A stretch of DNA of 64,000 nucleotides from Paenibacillus algorifonticola (GCF_000971975.1 NZ_LAQO01000018.1:1-64000); one strand, 5' to 3'; counted from the stretch's first letter, positions 6,996 to 16,187 are shown. Numbers and translations are program-made. The notes: generated by a model not told the origin, from the letters alone.

Positions 6996-7736
6996 CTATA
7001 AGCTTCTTAAATAATCCGTAGTCCCTGTTAATTCTGACCATCTAGCTGAGAGAAATTTCGCATAGTTCAAAGGACTGATTCCATAACTCCCTAGAGAATG
7101 ACCATCGTTTATTTCTACCAGCTTCATATTTCCTTCTTGATCAATGCCAAAATCCATCCCATATGCAGCTGGCGCATCAATAAAATCCCTAACCGCACTT
7201 TTTATTATATTTAAATCCAATTTCGAATCCCAAGCACCTTTATAATATCTAATATCTAGTATTTGTCCGTAGCGTATAAAACAACGCCATTCCGTTGTAA
7301 AATCAATAACTTCTGAACACCAAATATTCGTATCTTCATTTTCTTCAATTAAGCCTATAAAATCTTTATATTCTCTCACAACGGTTCCAGCAAACTTTTT
7401 TGTAATGTCTTTTGGCTTTATAAAAACGTTCCAGTTCTGTTTATTTTCAAAAAGCTCTTGAGTAGTTGTCGTCCATATTTTTCTGCCAAAATAATGAGAT
7501 AAGGAAGTCGGATAATCGATTTCTCCTTGATTCCTTTCTACACCTAAAATCTCAAGGCGCTTTCTCACGTTACCAATTCCGCCAACTACTAAATCTTCGG
7601 GATTATTTTCTTTGATTTCTGTTATATCATTAAACTTAATGGTCTCCCACCCTAATGACGTGAAACCTTCGTTAGCAATAAAAGCATTCACATTATAGAA
7701 CTCTCCGTTCTTGTTTGTCTGTATAAAGGCTTTCAT
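6996..7736 (-). CDS. ATP-grasp domain protein, 246 aa
   Basis: This is a soluble enzyme expected to join a carboxylate to an amine or alcohol using ATP. The C-terminal half fits an ATP-grasp fold: NVFIKPKDITKKFAGTVV holds the ATP-binding lysine, EWRCFIRYGQILDIRYYKG is the central strand pair, and KLVEINDGHSLGSYG near residue 220 supplies the metal-binding E-x-N motif. The longer frame up to 7874 has no ribosome binding site. ATG 7736, preceded by GAGAGG, gives MKAFIQTNKNGEF and is preferred. Relatives occur as stand-alone accessory genes in Bacillales, and the substrate is unknown. Confidence 0.78.
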   Translation of the reverse strand: MKAFIQTNKNGEFYNVNAFIANEGFTSLGWETIKFNDITEIKENNPEDLVVGGIGNVRKRLEILGVERNQGEIDYPTSLSHYFGRKIWTTTTQELFENKQNWNVFIKPKDITKKFAGTVVREYKDFIGLIEENEDTNIWCSEVIDFTTEWRCFIRYGQILDIRYYKGAWDSKLDLNIIKSAVRDFIDAPAAYGMDFGIDQEGNMKLVEINDGHSLGSYGISPLNYAKFLSARWSELTGTTDYLRSL

Positions 7737-7861
7737 CCTGTAGCCCTCTCTTCCTCTATTAGGTAATTTCCATATGTGTGACTTACAGCTTTGTAATCCC
7801 TTGTGTTTCATATGGATAGTCAATTTGTTTCTTAAGAATCTCAACAACTTCCTATATATCA

Positions 7862-7895
7862 GCCCCCTCTGCAAGGTTAGCCTTGCAGAGGGGGC
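7862..7895 (+). terminator. Perfect 15-bp hairpin terminator, plus direction
   Basis: GCCCCCTCTGCAAGG and CCTTGCAGAGGGGGC pair perfectly around the loop TTAG, followed on the plus strand by CGATTTTTCT. This is a textbook rho-independent terminator for plus-strand transcription, yet no plus-strand gene lies upstream. On the minus strand it sits in the untranslated region ahead of the ATP-grasp gene, with no U-tract. Confidence 0.6.
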
Positions 7896-8003
7896 CGATT
7901 TTTCTACTTCCTCGTTTCTTCACTTCTCCCGGACCAATGGTGTATGCCCACAGTATGAATATGTTTTATCTAATGAGGCTTTCCTCTTCATATACCTACA
8001 TTT

Positions 8004-8348
8004 TTATAGTTTCATTTGAAGCCTTCCTAGTCTTGTTAATCTGGATTTTATTGCCCCTTCCGTCCTCTCATTTATTATTGATAATTTCTTTATTGATTCT
8101 CCTTGATCAAAATCTCTTACTAGTTTTTCATCCTCCTCTTCGCTCCATGACTTCCCTGATTTTGAAGGTACAATTAATTCTTTATTCTCGCGCTTCTCTA
8201 GTAATTCAATTCCTTTTAATGCAGTATATAACGCTCTTATTACTTCCGGTTGTTGATAAGGACTGTCATTGTGATAGATTTCACCTGTGATTGGGTCAAT
8301 ACCATCGGAAAGCAAAGAAATAATTTCTTTTGCTCTGGCTGCATTCAT
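8004..8348 (-). CDS. Hypothetical protein with SANT/Myb-like helix-turn-helix, 114 aa
   Basis: The N-terminal part, MNAARAKEIISLLSDGIDP then TGEIYHNDSPYQQPEVIRALY, is a conserved but uncharacterised module seen in many bacterial proteins. The C-terminal part, SWSEEEDEKLVRDFDQGESI followed by ERTEGAIKSRLTRLGRL, is a Myb/SANT-like helix-turn-helix with the usual early tryptophan and a basic last helix, so DNA binding is plausible. The first ATG of the frame (8357) touches the ribosome binding site AAAGGA. The second ATG, at 8348 with 9-nt spacing, is the likely start. Confidence 0.65.
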   Translation of the reverse strand: MNAARAKEIISLLSDGIDPITGEIYHNDSPYQQPEVIRALYTALKGIELLEKRENKELIVPSKSGKSWSEEEDEKLVRDFDQGESIKKLSIINERTEGAIKSRLTRLGRLQMKL

Positions 8349-8497
8349 TAATATCATTCCTTTAGTTTTTTCTTTTAATCCCCAAAAAATCCATGTCTGA
8401 TAACGGTACTGTATTCACGAATCAGAGAGCCCTAAGCGACGACGTAGGAATGTAATGTTTTCTTAGGGATTGGCATACCCTGAGAAACTCACAAATA

Positions 8498-9538
8498 TTA
8501 TTCCGATTCTAATATGCTTTTTATAAAATCAGTTTTTGCCTCTGTATAAGCTTCTCTGTCTTCTCTGTTTTCTTCCGCTAATTTTCTTTTTAGTTCGGCG
8601 TACTGCTCAGCCAAATTAGACTGTTCCCGAAGTTTATTTCTGAATTTAATTTGTTTTTCCCAATGCTCTTCATCCTCTAACATCAAATGAAGATGACAAT
8701 CTCTTCTATCATTTTTAACTTTGACAAAAAATCTTCTCCACTCATGCCCGTCCAGTTCCAGTGGAACATAATTCCAATTATCAGTTTTCAAACTTTCAAT
8801 AATCTCTTCTAAATCATTATAGGTCTTGATTTTTGCCATCATATCAATAATTGGTTTGGCTGGGAGATTGGGAATTGAGGTACTACCAATATGTTCTATA
8901 TCCCTCACTCCGAAAGGATAAAGATTTTCTCTTAAACGATCAACTTCTTGTGTCCCCTTCACTAACCAAGCGGGATCAGGGATCTTAATCTCAACTGGTT
9001 CTGTGGCCCATACTGGCCAGTTATTCGCTTTAACAGAAGATTGGATTTGAGCTATGTGATGATGGTTATGCCATACAAATCTTTGAAGTGCTATATCCAA
9101 TGTTATTTCTCCTAAAACTTGAGTCTTCAAGATTCGCCTGAAATCTTCCGTTTTTAAATGGTTAAGCAAGACCAGAAATCGTCTATGAAGTATTTCAATT
9201 AGTAATATAGAGTCTTCAATAGGTATATTTTTATAGTCGCTTAATTGTGCCCATAAATCTTCCCGATAAGAGTTTCCCATCGGTTCATCTTCAGTTAGCG
9301 CCCTCTTAAATCTTAAGTAAGCATTCATATCATTATCAGCAAGGTGATGAACGATTTGCTTTATTGTCCAGCCGTCTTTGCGGTAGGGAATGTTAATTTG
9401 GGCTGGCTCCAATTCATTCAAAATAGTCCTTAATGTCTTTGTAATTTCTGGTATATGATTGATGAAGAAAACACGTTCTTCATTTGTTGGATTGATTACT
9501 GGTTTAAACGGACCTATAGGAAACCGAATATGATCCAC
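8498..9538 (-). CDS. DinB/YfiT-like thiol-transferase domain fused to a GrpB domain, 346 aa
   Basis: Two domains usually found as separate proteins are joined here. Residues 1-170 match YfiT/BstA-type DinB proteins: RFPIGPFKP start, GWTIKQIVHHLADNDMNAY with the first metal histidine pair, and WHNHHHIAQI near 152-161 completing the three-histidine metal site. Relatives transfer bacillithiol or are metal-dependent hydrolases. Residues 178-345 match the GrpB/UPF0157 nucleotidyltransferase-like family: DIEHIGSTSIPNLPAKPIIDM (the GSTS motif with a following Asp), RRFFVKVK and CHLHLM. The start is GTG 9538, nine bases after GGGGAGT. The fusion could couple detoxification by thiol transfer to nucleotidyl transfer, but no such reaction is known to me. 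Confidence 0.85.
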   Translation of the reverse strand: MDHIRFPIGPFKPVINPTNEERVFFINHIPEITKTLRTILNELEPAQINIPYRKDGWTIKQIVHHLADNDMNAYLRFKRALTEDEPMGNSYREDLWAQLSDYKNIPIEDSILLIEILHRRFLVLLNHLKTEDFRRILKTQVLGEITLDIALQRFVWHNHHHIAQIQSSVKANNWPVWATEPVEIKIPDPAWLVKGTQEVDRLRENLYPFGVRDIEHIGSTSIPNLPAKPIIDMMAKIKTYNDLEEIIESLKTDNWNYVPLELDGHEWRRFFVKVKNDRRDCHLHLMLEDEEHWEKQIKFRNKLREQSNLAEQYAELKRKLAEENREDREAYTEAKTDFIKSILESE

Positions 9539-9646
9539 TTCTCGATCAACTCCCCTTAAAAAATTTGCAGTAATTATGCTTAGAGTTCTGGTATTTGTAT
9601 ACGATGTTATCTGATGTTTCTACCTTCTTGAGATTGCTGTTTGAAC

Positions 9647-10192
9647 TTACATACCCGATTCTTCAAGCATCTTCTGATAGATCTGATAGTTTTCTTCATC
9701 AAAACAAACGAATTGTATTCTATCTATAGCTGAATGCAGTTCAATATAATTTTTGACTGACTTCAGCGCGATTTGAGCTGCAACGATCTTGGGAAATCGA
9801 TATATCCCTGTACTAATGTTAGGAAAAGCTATGCTTCTTATATTATGCTTACATGCAAGTTCTAAAATATTTATGTAGCAACTCTGCAGTTTTTCTTCCT
9901 CATTATTTTTTCCGTCATTCCATACCGGCCCTATAGTATGTATGACATATTTTGAATTCAACTTACCTGCGGTTGTTATAACTGCTTCTCCTACAGCACA
10001 TCCACCTTGTCTGGCTCTTATTTGTTTGCATTGTTCAAGTATTTCACTTCCGCCGGCACGGTGAATGGCACCATCTACGCCTCCACCGCCAAGTAAACTA
10101 GTGTTTGCAGCATTGACAATACAATCTACTTCAGATTTTGTAATGTCCCCATGTATCAATTCGATGGATGTCGGATTATATTCTTTCCTCAT
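9647..10192 (-). CDS. Macro-domain protein, O-acetyl-ADP-ribose deacetylase type, 181 aa
   Basis: This is a complete macro domain of the YmdB/MacroD type, which removes acetyl from O-acetyl-ADP-ribose or ADP-ribose from acidic residues. Visible motifs in order: [20 protein letters not shown] with the conserved GDIT and [20 protein letters not shown] (the substrate loop with the catalytic Asp), [10 protein letters not shown], and [12 protein letters not shown] (the ribose-binding loop). The length is normal. ATG 10192 and an upstream TTG at 10201 share the ribosome binding site AAAGGCAGG; I prefer the ATG. Stand-alone copies are common, and no ADP-ribosyltransferase is seen nearby. Confidence 0.92.
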   Translation of the reverse strand: MRKEYNPTSIELIHGDITKSEVDCIVNAANTSLLGGGGVDGAIHRAGGSEILEQCKQIRARQGGCAVGEAVITTAGKLNSKYVIHTIGPVWNDGKNNEEEKLQSCYINILELACKHNIRSIAFPNISTGIYRFPKIVAAQIALKSVKNYIELHSAIDRIQFVCFDEENYQIYQKMLEESGM

Positions 10193-10292
10193 TTTTTTCA
10201 ACCTGCCTTTCGTACCTTTCAGATAACGTTCCTGTATTTTGGGCGCTATACCACCTTAAGCTCGATGGGCGGCCGTGGATACGCTTAACTAC

Positions 10293-10748
10293 TCACAACC
10301 GTTCTTGAGATCGTACTATTTGCTCTATTAATTTATCCTGTCCTATTAATAATTTATTCGAGGTTTCTTTATAATCATGGATTGATATAGCATATTCTTT
10401 GGGATCTGATGGACAGACGCTCCATCCCTCCCTTAAAGAATAACCATAAGAAATTTCTATTTGTTGAGTACTAACTCTTCTGATTCTAAAACATCCTGTA
10501 TATTGATCTGAGAAATCAATTGGTAAGTAGCGTTCTTCTTTACTACCGAGGTTAATTATGTTTTCAATCTAGTATGATAATAGACTTTTTAAAGATGCAG
10601 CTATCTTACAAGTACCATCCCTTTCAGGTTGAATCGTATCCTCTATCTCAAAATAATAGGTATCAGCAATGACTAATAAGTCCATTTCTTTAAAACTTAC
10701 GATTAAATCTTCATGAGCTGTACCATTCTCTTTAATCAAAACCTCCAT
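10293..10748 (-). pseudogene. Hypothetical gene interrupted by an in-frame amber codon
   Basis: ATG 10748 opens a frame of 59 codons (MEVLIKENGTAHEDLIVSF...) that meets TAG at 10569-10571. The same frame then continues open for 92 more codons to TGA at 10293, with ordinary protein-like composition (ERYLPIDFSDQYTGCFRIRR...). The simplest reading is a single point mutation, for example CAG to TAG, in a gene of 151 codons. The family is unrecognised. The first half resembles small acidic proteins of unknown function found near polymorphic toxin loci, but I cannot confirm that. Confidence 0.65.
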
Positions 10749-11006
10749 TGAGTTCCTCCAAAATAAGACTTCTTGTTCTTTAATTTAACGCTTTCGTGTT
10801 CAAGATATCTAATCGACTTAATTCAATGGTAGAGATTCGCCACGAAGCGATTAGTCGGTGCCACGTCCGCTGATTCTGATCCCTTGCTTCTCTTCTTTTG
10901 CCGGCCACAGAACGTCAGCCCACAGAGTAATTACAGCGTTAAATGATTCCTTCGACTTCCTCAAAATGCTTAAAATATGCCGCAACACCCTGCTTATTAA
11001 CTTTTA

Positions 11007-11384
11007 TCATATTGAGCTTATGACTTGTATAAAGAGCTTTACTAAAAAAAAGAATCCAATTACCACCATTACTAAAAATATTGTATTCATTTGTATCCCT
11101 GTTCTAAGCAACTTTTTGTTGTAGATGAAGTACTCCTCATTAATTTCTTTATCTTCGTAGTTCGCTTTTAATATTCTCAACTTAACGGTTGTTCTAACTA
11201 AACTAATAAAAGAAACTATACTCCATAAAAAAATGATTATTAGCAACAAAATAGATATATTTAATAATGTATCATCGATTATATTTCCTAACCTAGGAGC
11301 GAAAATAAACACTACAAAAATAAACACTAAAACTAGTCCTGCTTTTCCAATATAGGAAGATGTCTTATTATGATTTGATTTCAT
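11007..11384 (-). CDS. Hypothetical membrane protein, 125 aa
   Basis: Three hydrophobic segments are visible at about residues 13-30, 40-62 and 98-122. A charged cytoplasmic-looking linker, KANYEDKEINEEYFIYNKKLLRTG, lies between the second and third. No family motif is recognised. The ATG at 11384 follows GAGGGGGAGC, a strong ribosome binding site. It is flanked by two degenerate genes, so it may be a surviving member of a decayed cluster. Confidence 0.6.
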   Translation of the reverse strand: MKSNHNKTSSYIGKAGLVLVFIFVVFIFAPRLGNIIDDTLLNISILLLIIIFLWSIVSFISLVRTTVKLRILKANYEDKEINEEYFIYNKKLLRTGIQMNTIFLVMVVIGFFFLVKLFIQVISSI

Positions 11385-11436
11385 TGCTCCCCCTCAAAAA
11401 ATGCACTCTAGCACATGGATGGTTTCATCTTACGTT

Positions 11437-11630
11437 CTAATATTCATGAATATTCCATTCGTACAAGCTATCTGCTTTTCTTAGCAATATCTTCTCTAGT
11501 TCTTTCTCACACTCAAAATAATAGACATCTGCGTAATGCCCCACTAAAAGTGTTCCTGACCATTCGTCTTTTTACTTTCTGCTTCCACTTCTAATTTCGT
11601 CCCCATGACTTGGAATAATATTACTATAAA
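11437..11630 (-). pseudogene. Degenerate fragment of a small hypothetical protein
   Basis: A frame ending at TAG 11437-11439 encodes KDEWSGTLLVGHYADVYYFE and then a helical tail to NIHEY. It is preceded in the same frame by a TAA (11572-11574) and about 19 further open codons (IIPSHGDEIRSGSRK). It reads like the C-terminal half of a small protein broken by one stop. No usable start with a ribosome binding site is present. The limits at the upstream end are approximate. Confidence 0.35.
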
Positions 11631-11641
11631 ATCACACAAAA

Positions 11642-11679
11642 GGGGAGAATACAGGAACTTTCATTCCCATATCCTCCCC
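11642..11679 (-). terminator. Terminator of the GH105/ABC operon
   Basis: On the minus strand GGGGAG...GGAA and TTCC...CTCCCC pair around TGAAAG, followed by TTTTGTG. It lies 17 bases past the stop of the first GH105 gene and closes the operon that begins with the AraC regulator at 19.4 kb. Confidence 0.7.
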
Positions 11680-11695
11680 ACAAGAGGCCTTGCTA

Positions 11696-12766
11696 TTATT
11701 CGGCGGCTGCTGCATTCAAGCCTTCTATCAGAATGAACAAAGCCAGTGCCTGTCCATAGCCCATCGGGCTAAGTGGAATATCCTTATAGAACTGGGCATT
11801 CTGGCCGACAGGAGTTCCGTAGGACACCTGCTGTACGCCCCCATTATCATCAATGTGCTGAAGCACAGCTTCAAGCGCCTTCAAGCCTGTCTGACGATAG
11901 GATTCATCCACATATCCATGCCGAATTCCCTTGAGAATGCCGTATCCAATCGCTGCCGTAGCCGAGGCTTCTTTGTAAGAGTCCGGATCATCCAGTACGG
12001 TGTGCCACATGCCATCCTCTTCCTGAAGCTTGCTCAGTGCTCTGATTTGAGCGGTCGCCGTATCCAGCAAATATGCTTTCAGCCCTTCTTCTAGCGGCAC
12101 GATATTAAGGAAATCAATAACTCCCGCCGTGTACCACGCATTGCCTCTGCCCCAATGGACAGCACCATAATTATGATTCTCGTTAAAATCCCAGCCATGA
12201 TAGAATAATCCGGTTTTCTTATTATACAAATATTTGATATGCACAAGGAACTGTCGCTTGGCTTCTTCCACAAACTCAGGTTTGTTGAAGTACACCCCTG
12301 CCTTGGCCAAAAATAGTACCGTCATAAAAAGGGTATCAATTAGAATTTGGCCATCATTGGCATCTCCGGTTATCATATGCTGAAACGCACCATCTCCCGT
12401 ACGCAGCAGCCCCTCCATAATCCAGCTGCTCCATTCCTCACAGACACGCTCATATTCCCTGTTCCCGGTAATCTCACATAGCGAAATAAGCGTAAGGAGC
12501 GGAGCGCATGTATTCACATTTTTTTCCGGCAATCCTTCCATCAGCCTTGCATTGTACCATGACTCCAGAAATTCCAGCACCTCGGCATCCTTCGTTGCCT
12601 CATAAAGCTGAAGCAAGCCATATAGACCGACACCTTGCGGCCATTCCCATAAGTGAATATCAATCAGTCCAATCGGAAACTGCTCGTCTATTGTTGTGTT
12701 TTCCATGGACTCCATCGCATGGGATACCTTGCTTATTTTCTCCAGAAGCATCGTTCTGTTCAGCAT
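11696..12766 (-). CDS. GH105 unsaturated galacturonyl hydrolase, 356 aa
   Basis: This cytoplasmic enzyme of the YteR/YesR type removes the 4,5-unsaturated galacturonic acid left at the non-reducing end of pectin oligosaccharides by lyases. An alpha/alpha-barrel is indicated by repeated helical units. LIDTLFMTVLFL at about 157-168 carries the catalytic aspartate (Asp143 in YteR), and LFYHGWDFNENHNYGAVHWGR then GNAWYTAG at about 195-225 is the family's substrate-binding segment. There is no signal peptide. A longer frame to 12901 overlaps the upstream gene out of frame; ATG 12766 after CAAAGGAGCG is the real start. It is the last gene of the operon, 35 bases after the putative glycosidase, which implies a shared substrate. 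Confidence 0.92.
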   Translation of the reverse strand: MLNRTMLLEKISKVSHAMESMENTTIDEQFPIGLIDIHLWEWPQGVGLYGLLQLYEATKDAEVLEFLESWYNARLMEGLPEKNVNTCAPLLTLISLCEITGNREYERVCEEWSSWIMEGLLRTGDGAFQHMITGDANDGQILIDTLFMTVLFLAKAGVYFNKPEFVEEAKRQFLVHIKYLYNKKTGLFYHGWDFNENHNYGAVHWGRGNAWYTAGVIDFLNIVPLEEGLKAYLLDTATAQIRALSKLQEEDGMWHTVLDDPDSYKEASATAAIGYGILKGIRHGYVDESYRQTGLKALEAVLQHIDDNGGVQQVSYGTPVGQNAQFYKDIPLSPMGYGQALALFILIEGLNAAAAE

Positions 12767-12801
12767 GTTCGTTTTCGCTCCTTTGCTTTGTTGCACACGA
12801 C

Positions 12802-15357
12802 TCAGTGCTCCATGTCCAGCAGCTGCAATTGTCCCCTCACGCCATAACCGCCGTGTACCATTTCCTCTCCTTCTACAAGAAAAGGCTTGTTCATCCCCCA
12901 TTGAATTTGACCATATATCGGGTCTGCTAGGGTAAGAGATAAGGCTTGAGTGTCGAATTGCGGGCTTGCAGATAAAATTTGGTTTTTAAAGGTGTTAAAA
13001 GAACCGAACTGCTGCTCGCTGCCGGCCCTTATAATCCAGGCGTTGCGCAAGCCGGGCGAGATGAGCTCACGCTCTTTCGTCACCCCAGTTGTCTCCATAG
13101 CTGCCCCATTGGCCGCATATATGGCGGCATATCCCTTATCCAGACGAGCAAAATACCAGTTTTCCTCCCTTGCCCATTCCGTGAAGGAATAGGAAGGAAA
13201 ATAAGCATGTGTCCAATCTGAGCTTTGATTAGTGGGAATATCAAAAATCATTAACGCTATACTCTCATGCTGAACGACGTCGGGCAATATTCCATTGCCT
13301 GCCCAAAAACAAGGCCGGCCATCCCCATGCTTATAAATCTCTGCCGGATGATTCACCCAAATTTGAGCCTCAGGAGATAGAGATAAATGATTGACATGCT
13401 CCTGATAGCCTTGTTTGCCTGGACGAAACCGGATAATTGAAGATAGGGAGTATTCCTCCGTCCGATAGTGATAGAGCTGGGCATAACCTCCCTTGCCCTG
13501 CTGATTGGTGAACACCAATTGCTGTTTTTCCCCAAGCAGCAGATGCTCCTGGTACACTGCTGGAGGCGTGTAATCCGATAAACACAACGCAACATTGCTT
13601 ATTGAATAATTGTTTACATTGCCGACTCCGTATCCAATCCAGCACATTGAGGTCGTTCCCGCTGCATAATGGCCCAACAATTCCTTCTCATAGCTGCGGC
13701 CGAATGTCGTAGTCATGACTCCTTGATGCATTTGAACGGTAATATAATAGAATAATAGGTCCATTGCCTTTTTTGCTTGCTCTCTGAGCTGGTCACTATG
13801 GGCAAATTCATAAATATGCAGCAGCCCGACCGCATCAATTGGGATATAGGCGCTGGAATTCCATTCTGCCAATCCTTCGTCAAAAAAGCGCTCGAACCAT
13901 AACGAAAGCCTCTGCTCTGCTTTTTGGCGGTGTACTGCACCGGATTCCCCGCTGTTGCCAAACGTTTCTTCCTCGAACAGCTGGCCCGCCAGCAGCTCAT
14001 TGGTATGAAACAATAGGGCATGGTTTTCACTGAAAAACCACATCACATCATCGCCCGGCTCATCAATCCAATAGCGATAACCCAGAATGCTTGCTTTTAC
14101 CCGATCCCAGAACGATTCGGTAAACAAACCGCTATTTCGCTCATCTCTCCAGAGGCGGAATAGCCCGACCAGGTAAAAGTCACTGCAATCTTTCCGCTGT
14201 TCTATCCCTTCCACCCCATCCAGCAAAATCTTCTCTGCTGTCTGGAGATCGCCTCCTGTTTTCAGCATGGCGATGGCCTTATGTATATTAGGACTCCCCT
14301 TCTCGGCCATACAGCGCAGAGCGAGAGATTTTCGAGCTTCTATATCCGCAGCCTTCTGAGCAGCCTCGTCATAGGCAGTATCATAGGATTGACAACCAAA
14401 TTTCTTCGTCAGTACAACGTTTGAAACGGAAATGGTTAATGTGAAATAAACGTAATGATGGCCGATTTCATTCGTATGTGCCAAGGTCAGATCAGCTGCA
14501 CCTTCAGCAATGCGTATCGTTTTATTTTCCGTCCCATCAAAAAAATTGCCATACAGTATATCTGCCTCTGTAACGATGTCAGGAAAGGGGAGCGGGAGCC
14601 GCAGCTTGATCTCCTCCCCTTTAAAAATATCCGAAGGAAAATAAGCCTGTTCAAGAGCTTGCTCTGCCGATTGCACGAGCTGCACCAGACCGGGAGCGAT
14701 AGGCAAGGAAATAGCCAATTCCTCGCCGCCTTGATATTCCACTGCGAAAGCATACATCGTATCCCGTTCGGCAAGATCCTCCCAGCAGGCATAAATTTCA
14801 TTGATTCCGGCCACAAGCTCTGCTTCAATGACGATTTCCTGCTCCTTGTTCCGGGTGAGCGGGGCAAAGTCTGCCACCAGCTGCCCATTAATCCACAGCG
14901 CCAAGCTGCCGTAGGTTCTCACCCGTAACGAGGCAGTATGGCTAGCAGGCGATACAAGCCGTGTCGCCGCATAGCTGCGAAGATGGGTCGGGACGAACCA
15001 AAATCCTGATTTCTCCACCCTCGGATTATTCCAAGGCGAATACAGCTCCCAAGACCTCCCACCCTCTATTCCCTGCAGTCTGTCTCCTGGCGTTGGAAAC
15101 TTACTCCATTGATCGAAGAAGCGACCCGGGGGCTGCATTCTCCGATTGTCTACAAATTCCTTGCGGCAAGGATTTTCATGAATGGCAAAACCCTCTATGA
15201 GCCAATCATTAATGTCCCCCTCCATCGTTGTTGGAACAAATTTAACAGGCTTCGTGTAAATTCCGCTAATCAACCAATGATTAATCATTTGATTTTGCCC
15301 TAATTTCATGGGCTTATAAGATAAGGCGTCAATTCCGCCACTTATGGTGTCAGACAT
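12802..15357 (-). CDS. Putative glycosidase of unassigned family, 851 aa
   Basis: I cannot place this protein in a named family. Residues of about 20-240 look like a beta-sandwich carbohydrate-binding region (SGFWFVPTHLRSYAA, LRVRTYGSLALWINGQLV, as in the accessory domain of large rhamnosidases). About 330-640 is helical with repeated aromatic motifs such as DDVMWFFSENHALLFHTNE and EWNSSAYIPIDAVGLLHIYE, consistent with an alpha/alpha toroid. The rest is beta-rich. There is no signal peptide. ATG 15366 lies in the ribosome binding site AAAGGATG; the ATG at 15357 is the likely start, just after the permease stop. Its place between the importer and GH105 suggests it cleaves an imported pectin-derived oligosaccharide. 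Confidence 0.7.
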   Translation of the reverse strand: MSDTISGGIDALSYKPMKLGQNQMINHWLISGIYTKPVKFVPTTMEGDINDWLIEGFAIHENPCRKEFVDNRRMQPPGRFFDQWSKFPTPGDRLQGIEGGRSWELYSPWNNPRVEKSGFWFVPTHLRSYAATRLVSPASHTASLRVRTYGSLALWINGQLVADFAPLTRNKEQEIVIEAELVAGINEIYACWEDLAERDTMYAFAVEYQGGEELAISLPIAPGLVQLVQSAEQALEQAYFPSDIFKGEEIKLRLPLPFPDIVTEADILYGNFFDGTENKTIRIAEGAADLTLAHTNEIGHHYVYFTLTISVSNVVLTKKFGCQSYDTAYDEAAQKAADIEARKSLALRCMAEKGSPNIHKAIAMLKTGGDLQTAEKILLDGVEGIEQRKDCSDFYLVGLFRLWRDERNSGLFTESFWDRVKASILGYRYWIDEPGDDVMWFFSENHALLFHTNELLAGQLFEEETFGNSGESGAVHRQKAEQRLSLWFERFFDEGLAEWNSSAYIPIDAVGLLHIYEFAHSDQLREQAKKAMDLLFYYITVQMHQGVMTTTFGRSYEKELLGHYAAGTTSMCWIGYGVGNVNNYSISNVALCLSDYTPPAVYQEHLLLGEKQQLVFTNQQGKGGYAQLYHYRTEEYSLSSIIRFRPGKQGYQEHVNHLSLSPEAQIWVNHPAEIYKHGDGRPCFWAGNGILPDVVQHESIALMIFDIPTNQSSDWTHAYFPSYSFTEWAREENWYFARLDKGYAAIYAANGAAMETTGVTKERELISPGLRNAWIIRAGSEQQFGSFNTFKNQILSASPQFDTQALSLTLADPIYGQIQWGMNKPFLVEGEEMVHGGYGVRGQLQLLDMEH

Positions 15358-15362
15358 TCTAA

Positions 15363-16187
15363 TCATCCTTTCATACCTGAAGTAATCATGCCGCTAACAA
15401 AATAGCGCTGGAAAACGATAAAAACGACAAGCACTGGAATCATCGTGATGACGGACATGGCAAGCAAGCTTCCCCAATCCACGCTGTATTCTCCTATAAA
15501 ATTAGACAGTGCCAGCTGGATCGTGTATTTAGCTGGATCACTAATTGCAATGAGCGGCCATAGGAAATCATCCCATCTCCACATAAAGGAGAAGATCGCC
15601 AGCACGGCAAGAATAGGCTTAGCCATGGGAAGAATAATGCTCCAGTAAATTTTCCACTCTCCTGCTCCATCCATCCGTGCAGCTTCCAGCAGCTCATCCG
15701 GTACCGTCAGCAAATACTGCCGCATCAGGAACACCCCTGTCGGGGTAGCCGCAGGCGGGATAATAATCGCAAGCATGCTATTATACATGCCAAGTGCGCT
15801 CAGCACCTTGAATATCGGAATCATAATGACCTCGATTGGAATCATCAGGGTGGAGATAAAACCGATCAAAATGATAGAGCTCCCGCGAAAGCGGTACTTG
15901 GCCAATGCAAAGCCTGCCATGGAATTGATCAGCAGCAGGAGCAGCGTTGAAGTGAGCGTCACGATCGTACTATTTTTGAAATACAAGCCAAAATCGCCTT
16001 TGCTGAACGCCTCCTTGAAATGCTCGAAGGTTACAGGATGCGGCCATAGTTTTGGAGGATAACTGTACAAATCGCTATTCGTTTTTAGAGCAGAAATGAC
16101 GACCCATAATACCGGCAGCAGCCAAAATAATGCTGCTACACTTAACAGACTGTAGATGGCGATTTTGGTTAGAGGTCTAAGCTCCAT
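15363..16187 (-). CDS. Carbohydrate ABC transporter permease, MsmG/UgpE type, 274 aa
   Basis: This is the second membrane subunit of a class I sugar importer. It has six membrane helices starting at about residues 11, 75, 107, 138, 183 and 242. The cytoplasmic EAA loop that docks the ATPase reads EAARMDGAGEWKIYW followed by ILPMAKP at about 165-190. Its ATG overlaps the stop of the first permease (TAATG), so translation is coupled. No ATPase gene is present in the operon; as in other Bacillales importers of this kind, a shared MsmX-like ATPase encoded elsewhere probably serves it. Confidence 0.92.
   Translation of the reverse strand: MELRPLTKIAIYSLLSVAALFWLLPVLWVVISALKTNSDLYSYPPKLWPHPVTFEHFKEAFSKGDFGLYFKNSTIVTLTSTLLLLLINSMAGFALAKYRFRGSSIILIGFISTLMIPIEVIMIPIFKVLSALGMYNSMLAIIIPPAATPTGVFLMRQYLLTVPDELLEAARMDGAGEWKIYWSIILPMAKPILAVLAIFSFMWRWDDFLWPLIAISDPAKYTIQLALSNFIGEYSVDWGSLLAMSVITMIPVLVVFIVFQRYFVSGMITSGMKG

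Noticed and set aside
10858-11124. Plus-strand ORF of 88 codons
   Set aside because: It overlaps the 3' end of a better-supported membrane protein gene on the other strand and has no ribosome binding site.
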